In this document: piece after piece, positions 1-5,635 of the stretch
Layout of the letters: every line of letters starts with the position of its first letter
Position numbering within the stretch: position 1 is the stretch's first letter
From: Gemmatimonadales bacterium
Lineage (GTDB): Bacteria > Gemmatimonadota > Gemmatimonadetes > Gemmatimonadales > GWC2-71-9
Direction of reading: 5' to 3'
Assembly (NCBI GenBank): GCA_004525055.1
Contig: SPDF01000121.1
Span: 1-5,818 of the forward strand
DNA length: 5,818 bases
Position numbers and translations under genes: made by a program
The notes under the pieces: model-generated
What the model was told of the DNA's origin: nothing
What the model saw: the letters and a program-made list of their open reading frames with translations, nothing else
Database searches by the model: none

Positions 1-891
1 GGCGTGGGAGCCGCGCTTCGTGACGGTCGCGGTCGAATTCGAGAAGCTGCCGCTCGGTGTTGTGCCGCGGTTGTGGCAGCTCATGCAGAGGTTGGCGGAG
101 GTCTCGGGAATGTCGATCGGCATCCGGAGCTGCTTGGAGTAGGGGCTGCCGTGCGGGTCGTGACAGACCGCGCAGGTGGCCGGCGGCAGGGTGGTCATCT
201 CCCCGATCGAGTCCAGCTCAATGTAGGTACTGGTCTTGCCGCCATTCATGCGGGTCAGCACCGCCCGGCCTTCGTGGCAGGACGCGCCGCACCCGGTGCC
301 GCCTCCAGCCGGATAGGCGTTGGCCGCGGAGTCGGCGTGCCCGGTCTGCGCCCACTGCTCGACAAATGGATTGTGCGAGCCGCTGTGGCACCCGCCGCAG
401 CTGGCCGCGGTGTCCTTCAGGCCGGCACGGGCGAGCGGATGGTTGTCATCACCGGGGCTCGAGACGTGGTCGAAGCCGGGGCCGTGACAGCTCTCGCACT
501 GCACGTCGTGATACGCCGGGTCGGCTACCAGGTTGTAGCCGGAGGGCATTCCGGCGGACGCGGTGACGTTGCCATTCTCGTTGACGGTGTGGCAGCCGTA
601 ACAGGAGGCCGATGCGTGCCCGGAATTGATGAGGGTTTCATAAGCTCCGGAGTGTGCCGTGGTGCTCCACTCGCCCTGGTAGCTCACGTGGCAATTGCCG
701 CACGTGGTCTGCTTGGTGCTGGCGGTGTAGTAGCCCAGGAAGCCGTTGACCGAGTCCGGCGGCGGATTGAACTGCGGCCGCTCAGTGGTCTCGTAAATGG
801 TGTTGGTCTCCGTACAGCCGGCCACGAGAACGAACGCCAGCAAGCCGAAGGTGGCGGCGAGGGAGCGGAAGCGAACAGTGCGAGACGTCAT
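1..891 (-). CDS. Multiheme c-type cytochrome lipoprotein, C-terminus beyond the window
   Basis: This reading frame is open from an ATG at 891 to the left edge (297 residues, no stop), so the gene is partial. An AAGGG ribosome site (900-904) lies 8 bases upstream of the ATG. Residues 1-26 form a lipoprotein signal: basic start, hydrophobic stretch, then lipobox LVAGC with Cys26 as the predicted lipidated residue; Thr follows, so there is no Asp inner-membrane retention signal. Heme sites are CGNCH (64-68), CYGCH (97-101), CESCH in a CxSCHGPG context (132-136), CGGCH (165-169), CGASCH with three spacer residues (201-206), CAVCH followed by DPHG (240-244) and CMSCH (269-273). The last two match the doubled-CxxCH pattern of multiheme cytochromes. 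Further histidines (for example H80, H92, H185) could be distal ligands. The likely role is periplasmic or outer-membrane electron transfer; the partner is unknown. It is divergent from a hydrogenase operon. I do not recognise a specific named family. Confidence 0.93.
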   Translation of the reverse strand, partial: MTSRTVRFRSLAATFGLLAFVLVAGCTETNTIYETTERPQFNPPPDSVNGFLGYYTASTKQTTCGNCHVSYQGEWSTTAHSGAYETLINSGHASASCYGCHTVNENGNVTASAGMPSGYNLVADPAYHDVQCESCHGPGFDHVSSPGDDNHPLARAGLKDTAASCGGCHSGSHNPFVEQWAQTGHADSAANAYPAGGGTGCGASCHEGRAVLTRMNGGKTSTYIELDSIGEMTTLPPATCAVCHDPHGSPYSKQLRMPIDIPETSANLCMSCHNRGTTPSGSFSNSTATVTKRGSHA

Positions 892-1142
892 AAGAATGAC
901 CCTTAAGTGAGGGAGGACGCAAACAATTTTCCCCCATCCGGGCTTTCGCGCAATGGGTCTCCGTGGCAATACGGGGGTATCGTTACAAAATTTATTGTTC
1001 CTTCACTAACTCTTTGGGAATTCTTGGCTTCAGGCCCTTCCAGGCCTCGTTGCCAGAGCTCTCCATGCCATTCGAGCGGCGCCCGCGATTGGGTTCCACG
1101 CACCGTCACTCTCGATGTTCCATTTTCACCTCCGTAGAGTTA

Positions 1143-1158
1143 CTGAAGTCATCTTCAG
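1143..1158. promoter_or_regulatory. Perfect inverted repeat, candidate operator
   Basis: CTGAAG-TCAT-CTTCAG is a perfect 6+6 inverted repeat with a 4-base spacer, centred about 133 bases upstream of the hyaA start. The symmetry and position fit a dimeric regulator site, or a small hairpin if transcribed. No known consensus is matched, and a repeat of this size can arise by chance in about 400 bases, so the call is tentative. Confidence 0.3.
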
Positions 1159-1212
1159 AAACTCTTCAAGCCAGATTTATTCGGTTGGCCGAACTTCTGG
1201 TCAGTTGGAATT

Positions 1213-1222
1213 CCCCCCCCCC
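1213..1222 (+). repeat. Homopolymer run of ten C in the hydrogenase leader
   Basis: Ten consecutive C residues lie 61 bases before the hyaA start and directly before a GC hairpin. Runs of this length are prone to slippage in replication and to sequencing error. Lying outside the coding region, a length change would alter promoter or leader spacing rather than reading frame. Confidence 0.85.
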
Positions 1223-1224
1223 GA

Positions 1225-1243
1225 CGGCGGGCTCCTCCCGCCG
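1225..1243 (+). other. GC-rich hairpin in the hydrogenase leader
   Basis: CGGCGGG and CCCGCCG form a perfect 7-bp stem with a CTCCT loop, ending 27 bases before the hyaA ribosome site. No T run follows, so it does not look like an intrinsic terminator. It may stabilise the 5' end of the mRNA or affect translation if the transcript starts upstream; that role is inferred. Confidence 0.5.
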
Positions 1244-1270
1244 CCGGTCCATCCCGCACCATTGTGGACC

Positions 1271-1275
1271 GGAGG
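1271..1275 (+). promoter_or_regulatory. Ribosome binding site of hyaA
   Basis: GGAGG sits 8 bases before the ATG at 1284. The open frame extends further upstream to an ATG at 963, but this site, and the start of recognisable signal-peptide sequence just after 1284, decide the start in favour of 1284. Confidence 0.85.
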
Positions 1276-1283
1276 TTCAGACG

Positions 1284-2420
1284 ATGTTCTTCCCCACGCA
1301 GTTCCCCTGGGCAAAGGATCAGACCCTGGGAGAGCACCTCGAGGCCAGTGGCGTGTCGCGCCGTGATTTCCTCGAGTTCTGCGGCCAGATGGCCGTGCTC
1401 ATCGGCCTGACCGAAATGGCGGCACCGCGAGTCGCCGCGGCGCTTGAGGGGGTCAAACGGCCCGTGGTCATCTGGATTCAGCTGCAGGAATGCACCGGCT
1501 GTGTCGAGAGCGTCCTCCGGAGCGCCGATCCCTCCATCGGCGAGCTCATCCTGAACATCGTCTCCCTCGACTACTCGCACACGCTGATGGCCGCCTCCGG
1601 CACGGCGGCGGAGGATGCGCTGCACGCGTCGATGAAGGCCAACATGGGGGAGTACCTCCTCGTGGTGACCGGCTCGGTGCCGCTGGCCGAGGACGGCATG
1701 TATACAGTCATCGGCGGCCGGACGGCCAAGGAAATCCTGATCGAGGCCGCCGCCGGCGCGAAGGCCGTCATCGGCGTGGGTGCCTGTGCCCACTGGGGCA
1801 GCGTCCAGGCCGCCAAGCCGAACCCCACGGGAGCGGTGGGCATCGCCGAGATCATCAAGGACAAGCCGGTGGTGCACCTGGCCGGGTGCCCGCCGATCGC
1901 CGAGACGGTGACGGCCACGCTGGTCCACTACCTGACCTTCGGCGGGCTTCCCGAGCTCGACGGCGACGGGCGGCCGCGATTCGCCTACGGCGCCCGCATT
2001 CACGATCAGTGCTCGCGGCGAGCCAATTTCGACGCCGGGCAGTATGTCGAGGTCTTCGACGACGAGGCCGCCCGCAAGGGGTGGTGCCTGTATAAGGTGG
2101 GGTGCAAGGGACCGGAGACCTTCAGCCCCTGTCCGATCTTCATGTGGAACATGAAGACCAGCTGGCCTATCGGGGCAGGGCACCCCTGCATTGGCTGCAC
2201 CGAGCGGGGCTTCTGGGACACCATGACCCCGTTCTACGACCGGCTGCCGAATGTGGCCGGGATCGGCATCGAGCGGACCGCCGACACGATCGGCGCCGCG
2301 CTCGCGGTCGGGACCATTGCCGGCGTCGCCGCCCACGCCACCGCCACTACCGTTCACCAGATTCGCTCGCGCAAGAAAGCGGCTGCGGCGGCGGAGGGAG
2401 GTCACGATGGCCAAGACTAA
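1284..2420 (+). CDS. hyaA: Group 1 uptake [NiFe]-hydrogenase small (FeS) subunit, Tat-exported
   Basis: This 378-residue protein carries the iron-sulfur relay that takes electrons from the NiFe site of HyaB to the membrane cytochrome HyaC, on the periplasmic face. A long Tat signal has SRRDFL at residues 25-30 followed by a hydrophobic stretch ending near AAA (51-53). Cluster ligands read from the sequence and assigned by family knowledge: proximal C70, C73, C168, C202; distal H240, C243, C268, C274; medial C283, C302, C305. Family blocks include CTGC, GACAHWG...KPNPTGAVG, HLAGCPP and GHPCIGC. An Ala/Gly-rich C-terminal segment (about 334-352) followed by RSRKK is the typical single membrane anchor of HyaA-type subunits. 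G72 and S173 occupy the positions of the two supernumerary cysteines of oxygen-tolerant group 1d enzymes, so a standard [4Fe-4S] proximal cluster is predicted. It overlaps hyaB by 14 bases. Confidence 0.97.
   Translation: MFFPTQFPWAKDQTLGEHLEASGVSRRDFLEFCGQMAVLIGLTEMAAPRVAAALEGVKRPVVIWIQLQECTGCVESVLRSADPSIGELILNIVSLDYSHTLMAASGTAAEDALHASMKANMGEYLLVVTGSVPLAEDGMYTVIGGRTAKEILIEAAAGAKAVIGVGACAHWGSVQAAKPNPTGAVGIAEIIKDKPVVHLAGCPPIAETVTATLVHYLTFGGLPELDGDGRPRFAYGARIHDQCSRRANFDAGQYVEVFDDEAARKGWCLYKVGCKGPETFSPCPIFMWNMKTSWPIGAGHPCIGCTERGFWDTMTPFYDRLPNVAGIGIERTADTIGAALAVGTIAGVAAHATATTVHQIRSRKKAAAAAEGGHDGQD
2393..2401 (+). promoter_or_regulatory. Ribosome binding site of hyaB inside hyaA
   Basis: GGAGGGAGG ends 5 bases before the ATG at 2407 and lies within the last codons of hyaA. 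It decides the hyaB start among the in-frame upstream candidates (the frame stays open back to 2251), together with the family-typical beginning MAKTKVVVDPITRIEGH. Confidence 0.8.
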
Positions 2421-4122
2421 AGTGGTGGTAGACCCTATCACCCGAATCGAAGGACACCTCCGGATCGAGGCGCAGGCGGAGAACGGGATGATCTCCACGG
2501 CGTGGGCGTCGTCCACGCAGTTCCGCGGCATCGAAATGATCATGCAGGGCCGCGACCCGCGCGACGCCTGGGCGTTCACCCAGCGGATCTGTGGCGTCTG
2601 CACCGTGGTGCACGCCGTTGCCTCCTGCCGCGCGGTGGAAGACGCGCTGGGCATCACCATTCCGCCCAACGCCACCCTGATCCGGAACCTGGTCCACGGG
2701 ATGCAGACCATCCAGGACCATGTGATCCACTTCTACCATCTGCACGCGCTCGACTGGGTGGACATCATCAGCTCGCTCAGCGCTGATCCGGCCAAGACGG
2801 CGGCCATCGCCAAGAGCATCTCGCCCTGGCCGAACAACTCCGCCACCTACTTCGCGGAGGTGCAGAACCGGATCAAGACGTTTGCTGCGGGTGGCCAACT
2901 CGGCATCTTCACCAACGGCTACTGGGGCCATCCTGCGTACAAGCTCCCACCGGAGGTCAACCTCCTCGCCGTGGCGCATTATCTCGAGGCGCTGGACTGG
3001 CAGAAGGACGTCATCCGCCTCCACACCATCTTCGGCGGCAAGAACCCCCACCCGAACTTCCTCGTCGGCGGCATGGCGAGCGCCATCAACCTCAACGACA
3101 CGGCCACCATCAACGCGGCACGCCTCTCCGACGTTCAGGCGATGATCACCCGCGCCAAGCGTTTCGTGGACGAGGTGTACTGGCCCGATGTGCAGGCGAT
3201 CGCGGGGTTCTACAAGGATTGGGGTGCCATCGGCGGCGGGACCGGCAACTACCTGACCGTTGGGGAATACGCCTCGGTGGACAGCAACGACCTCGACTCG
3301 CTCTACTTCCCCCGTGGCATCGTGCTGAATCGCGACCTCTCCAAGGTCTATCCTTACGACCACACGCTGGTGACGGAAGGCATTACCAGTTCCTGGTACG
3401 AATACTCCGGCGGCGACGCCGCCTCGCTCCACCCGTGGGAAGGGGAGACGGTGCCGAAGTACACCGGTCCGCCGACTCCCTGGACCTATCTGCAGGACGA
3501 GAAGAAGTACACCTGGATGAAGTCGCCGCGGTACGATGGGCGTGCCATGGAGGTCGGGCCGCTCTCGCGGATGCTGGTCGGCTACGCCGCGGGCCAGCCC
3601 GATATCAAGGAGATTGTCACGGAACTCCTGACCCGGCTCAAGGTGCCGCCCGCCGCGCTCTTCTCGACGCTTGGCCGCGTGGGCGCGCGGTGCATGGAGA
3701 CGGTGCTGCTGGCCAACCAGATGCAGAACTGGTACGGCCAACTCGTCAACCGTATCAAGAACGGCGACACTCGCACCTTCAACGGCGACAAGTGGGATCC
3801 TGAAACCTGGCCGAAGACGGCCCAGGGGTACGGCTACCTCGACGCCGCGCGCGGGGCTCTCGGCCACTGGGTGCAGATCGAGAATGGCAAGATTTCACGC
3901 TATCAGTGCGTGGTGCCGAGCACCTGGAACTGCTCGCCGCGGGACGAACAGGGCGTGCCCGGCCCGTACGAGGCGGCGTTGATGGACAACCATCCGCTCG
4001 TCAGGCCCGAGCAGCCGCTCGAGATCCTGCGCACCATCCACTCGTTCGATCCCTGCATGGCCTGTGGCGTGCACGTCCTCGACGCCGACGGCCATCCGAT
4101 CGTGGAGGTCAAGGTCCAATGA
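2407..4122 (+). CDS. hyaB: Group 1 uptake [NiFe]-hydrogenase large (catalytic) subunit
   Basis: This 571-residue protein holds the NiFe(CN)2CO centre that oxidises H2 to protons and electrons. The N-terminal DPITRIEGH contains the conserved Glu15 of the proton path. The L1 motif RICGVC gives C62 and C65 with H69 following. The L2 motif DPCMACGVH gives C550 and C553. C62, C65, C550 and C553 are the four nickel ligands of the family. The conserved arginine of the active-site canopy lies in LGRVGAR (422-428). Fifteen residues (557-571) follow His556; this is the usual C-terminal extension removed by the HyaD endopeptidase after nickel insertion. The length is normal for the family. It has no export signal, as expected, because it is co-exported with HyaA. 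Its stop overlaps the hyaC start as ATGA. Group 1 is secure from motifs and gene order; the HydDB subgroup cannot be fixed by eye. Confidence 0.97.
   Translation: MAKTKVVVDPITRIEGHLRIEAQAENGMISTAWASSTQFRGIEMIMQGRDPRDAWAFTQRICGVCTVVHAVASCRAVEDALGITIPPNATLIRNLVHGMQTIQDHVIHFYHLHALDWVDIISSLSADPAKTAAIAKSISPWPNNSATYFAEVQNRIKTFAAGGQLGIFTNGYWGHPAYKLPPEVNLLAVAHYLEALDWQKDVIRLHTIFGGKNPHPNFLVGGMASAINLNDTATINAARLSDVQAMITRAKRFVDEVYWPDVQAIAGFYKDWGAIGGGTGNYLTVGEYASVDSNDLDSLYFPRGIVLNRDLSKVYPYDHTLVTEGITSSWYEYSGGDAASLHPWEGETVPKYTGPPTPWTYLQDEKKYTWMKSPRYDGRAMEVGPLSRMLVGYAAGQPDIKEIVTELLTRLKVPPAALFSTLGRVGARCMETVLLANQMQNWYGQLVNRIKNGDTRTFNGDKWDPETWPKTAQGYGYLDAARGALGHWVQIENGKISRYQCVVPSTWNCSPRDEQGVPGPYEAALMDNHPLVRPEQPLEILRTIHSFDPCMACGVHVLDADGHPIVEVKVQ
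4104..4108 (+). promoter_or_regulatory. Ribosome binding site of hyaC inside hyaB
   Basis: GGAGG lies 10 bases upstream of the ATG at 4119, within the last codons of hyaB. With the ATGA stop-start overlap it supports translational coupling and this start over the upstream open frame reaching back to 3906. Confidence 0.6.
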
Positions 4123-4886
4123 CGACGTCCACTCCACGGCATGGCCCCGCCCCGCCGCCCTTCGCGGATTCACCGCTGTTCCCCCTTGGGCGGCATTCCG
4201 CTCCGCCCTCTGGTGACTACCGCTGGGTCTCGCCCTGGGGCGGTCCGCTCCGGTTTACCCACTGGGTGGCGTTTCTCACAATCACGGTGCTGGTGATCAC
4301 GGGCTTCTTCATCAATCGCCCCTATTTCCTCACCACCGGCGGACCGCCGCAGTACCTGATGGGATACATCCGGCTGGCACACTTCATCGCCGCGGGTCTC
4401 CTGGTGGCCGCCGGCCTAATCCGCTTCTACTGGCTCTTCGCCGGGAACCAGTTCGAGCGCCTTCCCGCGCTCTTCCCGATCCGCTGGCGCGATTGGGTCA
4501 ACCTGTGGAAGCAGGTCAAGTACTACCTGATGCTCGAAGGGGATCACGGGATCTACTACATCGGGCACAACCCGCTGCAGCAGCTGAGCTACACCTTCAC
4601 TTACGTAATTGCGATCGTCATGGTCATCAGTGGCTTCGCCATGTACGGGCAGGCTAGTCCCGGCGGGCTATGGTACAGCCTGACGCAGCCGATGGTGCTC
4701 GCGGTCGGCGGCATCCAGATCGTTCGCCTGACGCACCACCTCTGCACCTGGTGGTTCATCATCTTCCCGATCATGCACATCTACCTCGTGCTCCGGAAAG
4801 ACATCACCGAACATGGCGGTGGACTGTCAGGCATTTTCTCCGGCGGTCACTACATCAAGGCCGACATCCAGTATGTGGACGAATAA
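4119..4886 (+). CDS. hyaC: Ni/Fe-hydrogenase b-type cytochrome subunit (membrane anchor)
   Basis: This 255-residue integral membrane protein receives electrons from HyaA and passes them to the quinone pool. Four hydrophobic segments are visible at about 47-65, 84-107, 157-176 and 205-225. Histidines in family positions are H48 (RFTHW), H88 (RLAHF), H206/H207 (RLTHH) and H220 (IMHIY), consistent with ligation of two b hemes as known for HyaC/HupC. LRKDI after the last segment is also typical. The N-terminus is about 20 residues longer than in E. coli HyaC as I recall it, and is rich in Pro and Ser (APPP at 11-14); no in-frame alternative start just upstream of the first helix is evident, so the extension is probably real. 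The gene starts on the hyaB stop (ATGA) and its 3' end overlaps hyaD by 14 bases. Confidence 0.95.
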   Translation: MTTSTPRHGPAPPPFADSPLFPLGRHSAPPSGDYRWVSPWGGPLRFTHWVAFLTITVLVITGFFINRPYFLTTGGPPQYLMGYIRLAHFIAAGLLVAAGLIRFYWLFAGNQFERLPALFPIRWRDWVNLWKQVKYYLMLEGDHGIYYIGHNPLQQLSYTFTYVIAIVMVISGFAMYGQASPGGLWYSLTQPMVLAVGGIQIVRLTHHLCTWWFIIFPIMHIYLVLRKDITEHGGGLSGIFSGGHYIKADIQYVDE

Positions 4887-5382
4887 CGTCCGGCCGGTCC
4901 TGGTCCTGGGCCTCGGCAACCCGATCATGGGGGACGACGGCGTGGGGATCATCGCGCTCGAGCGATTCCGGGACCGGTTCGAGGTGGGTGCCGGTATCGA
5001 GCTCATGGACGGCGGTACGTGGGGAATGAACCTGCTCCCCTACATCGAGTCCGCCGGCAAGCTGCTACTGGTAGATGCCATCCGCGCCGGGCTGGTGCCC
5101 GGCGCGGATGTCTTCATCGACGGGCCCGACCTGCCGAGGGTCCTGGGGCAGAAGCTCTCCGCCCACCAGGTGGACATTGTGGATGTCCTGACGCTGGCCC
5201 AGGTCCGTGGTACGTTGCCCCTCATGACCGTGGCGCTCGGCGTGGAACCGGTGACCATCGAGATGCGGTCCGACATGACGCCGGCGGTGGAGCAGGGCAC
5301 CGAGCGGCTACCGGATCGGATGGCCAGCCAATTGAGGGAGTGGGGCATCCGCGTCTCGCCGCGCGCGCCGGCGCATGCATGA
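4873..5382 (+). CDS. hyaD: Hydrogenase maturation endopeptidase
   Basis: This 169-residue cytoplasmic protease of the HyaD/HybD family removes the C-terminal extension of HyaB after nickel insertion. The beginning LVLGLGNPIMGDDGVG (residues 10-25) is the family signature. By comparison with E. coli HybD, the nickel-sensing residues correspond to D22 in GDD, D68 in LLLVDAI and H98 in SAHQVD. The final 25 residues are less conserved in the family. The start at 4873 is chosen because it places the signature close to the N-terminus; an ATG at 4813 in the same frame would add 20 residues unlike the family and overlap hyaC much further. No strong ribosome site precedes 4873 (AAGG at 4857-4860 is distant), so translation probably depends on coupling with hyaC. 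It overlaps hypA by 8 bases. Confidence 0.94.
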   Translation: MWTNNVRPVLVLGLGNPIMGDDGVGIIALERFRDRFEVGAGIELMDGGTWGMNLLPYIESAGKLLLVDAIRAGLVPGADVFIDGPDLPRVLGQKLSAHQVDIVDVLTLAQVRGTLPLMTVALGVEPVTIEMRSDMTPAVEQGTERLPDRMASQLREWGIRVSPRAPAHA

Positions 5383-5635
5383 AATGAGCGTGGCGGTGGA
5401 GGTCTGCCGCCTGGCGGAGGAGCGTCTCTCCCCGGTGGAACTGCCGCAGCTCATCACCGTCGGGCTCGATGTCGGAGACGATTCCGGCCTCGAGCCCGAC
5501 AATCTTCTCTTCTGCCTCGAGGCGCTTCTCGCCGCACCGCCGTTCCACCAGGCGCGCCCGGCGATGACCCGCTGTACAGGCGATGTCCTTCGCGTCACCT
5601 ACCTGGAGCTCGATGATGACCGTCAGGACAATTGA
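5375..5635 (+). CDS. hypA: Short HypA-like nickel metallochaperone lacking the zinc domain
   Basis: The 86-residue product begins MHEMSVAVEVCRLAEE, the HypA signature; His2 and Glu3 belong to the N-terminal nickel site known in this family. The middle (LITVGLDVGDDSGLEPDNLLFCLEALL, about 26-52) matches the first HypA domain, where other members have VG..SGVEP..L.F.FE. The end (GDVLRVTYLELDDD, 69-82) resembles the last strand of full-length HypA. Usual members have about 113-118 residues and a CxxC...CxxC zinc site in between; here the only cysteines are C11, C47 and C67, with no CxxC pair. It therefore looks like HypA with the zinc-finger insert deleted, the frame kept open. HypA works with HypB to insert nickel into the large subunit. 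No ribosome site is obvious; it overlaps hyaD by 8 bases and hypB by about 20. Family assignment is firm; the functional effect of the shortening is unknown. Confidence 0.85.
   Translation: MHEMSVAVEVCRLAEERLSPVELPQLITVGLDVGDDSGLEPDNLLFCLEALLAAPPFHQARPAMTRCTGDVLRVTYLELDDDRQDN
5605..5608 (+). promoter_or_regulatory. Ribosome binding site of hypB inside hypA
   Basis: GGAG lies 7 bases before the ATG at 5616 and only 4 before the adjacent ATG at 5613. The spacing favours 5616 as the hypB start, though 5613 would add just one methionine. Confidence 0.5.

Larger units (their letters stand above)
892..1283. promoter_or_regulatory. Divergent intergenic region between cytochrome and hydrogenase operon
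   Basis: This 392-base gap separates two divergent transcription units and must hold the promoters of both. It contains an AT-rich island at about 982-1022, out of character with the GC-rich genes around it, which is the best place for promoter elements. Other structure: ATAC-GGGG-GTAT (969-980), AGGCC-N6-GGCCT (1032-1047), CTGAAG-TCAT-CTTCAG (1143-1158), a C10 run (1213-1222) and a 7-bp GC hairpin (1225-1243). I could not assign a convincing -35/-10 pair or a sigma-54 -24/-12 element. Small open frames here have poor codon use for this genome (AGA, ATA and GTT AGT codons in the minus-strand one) and no family resemblance, so no gene is called. Confidence 0.6.

Noticed and set aside
4..906. 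A 300-residue plus-strand open frame opposite the cytochrome.
   Set aside because: The minus strand in the same region has a signal peptide and seven heme-binding motifs in one frame with a ribosome site. The plus-strand product is Gly/Ala/Arg-rich without a recognisable domain, as expected of a shadow in GC-rich DNA.
903..1109. A 68-residue minus-strand frame in the divergent intergenic region.
   Set aside because: Codon use includes AGA, ATA, GTT and AGT, unlike the neighbouring genes, there is no family resemblance, and it spans the AT-rich likely promoter island.
1020..1205. A sigma-54 type -24/-12 promoter, suggested by TTGGC at 1024-1028 and TTGGCC near 1185.
   Set aside because: In neither case does GC fall at the required distance after the GG, so the invariant spacing is not met.
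1225..1243. An intrinsic terminator or attenuator formed by the GC hairpin.
   Set aside because: No run of T follows the stem, and no leader peptide with a matching ribosome site is evident.
963..1283. An N-terminal extension of hyaA back to the ATG at 963.
   Set aside because: The extra 107 residues show no hydrogenase similarity, and a strong GGAGG at 8 bases plus a normal-length Tat signal support the start at 1284.
1155..3867. Two minus-strand open frames of over 500 residues (1155-2711 and 2347-3867).
   Set aside because: They lie antisense to hyaA and hyaB, whose motifs are unambiguous. The predicted products are Arg/Gly/Val/His-rich and show no domain, typical of antisense frames in GC-rich genes.
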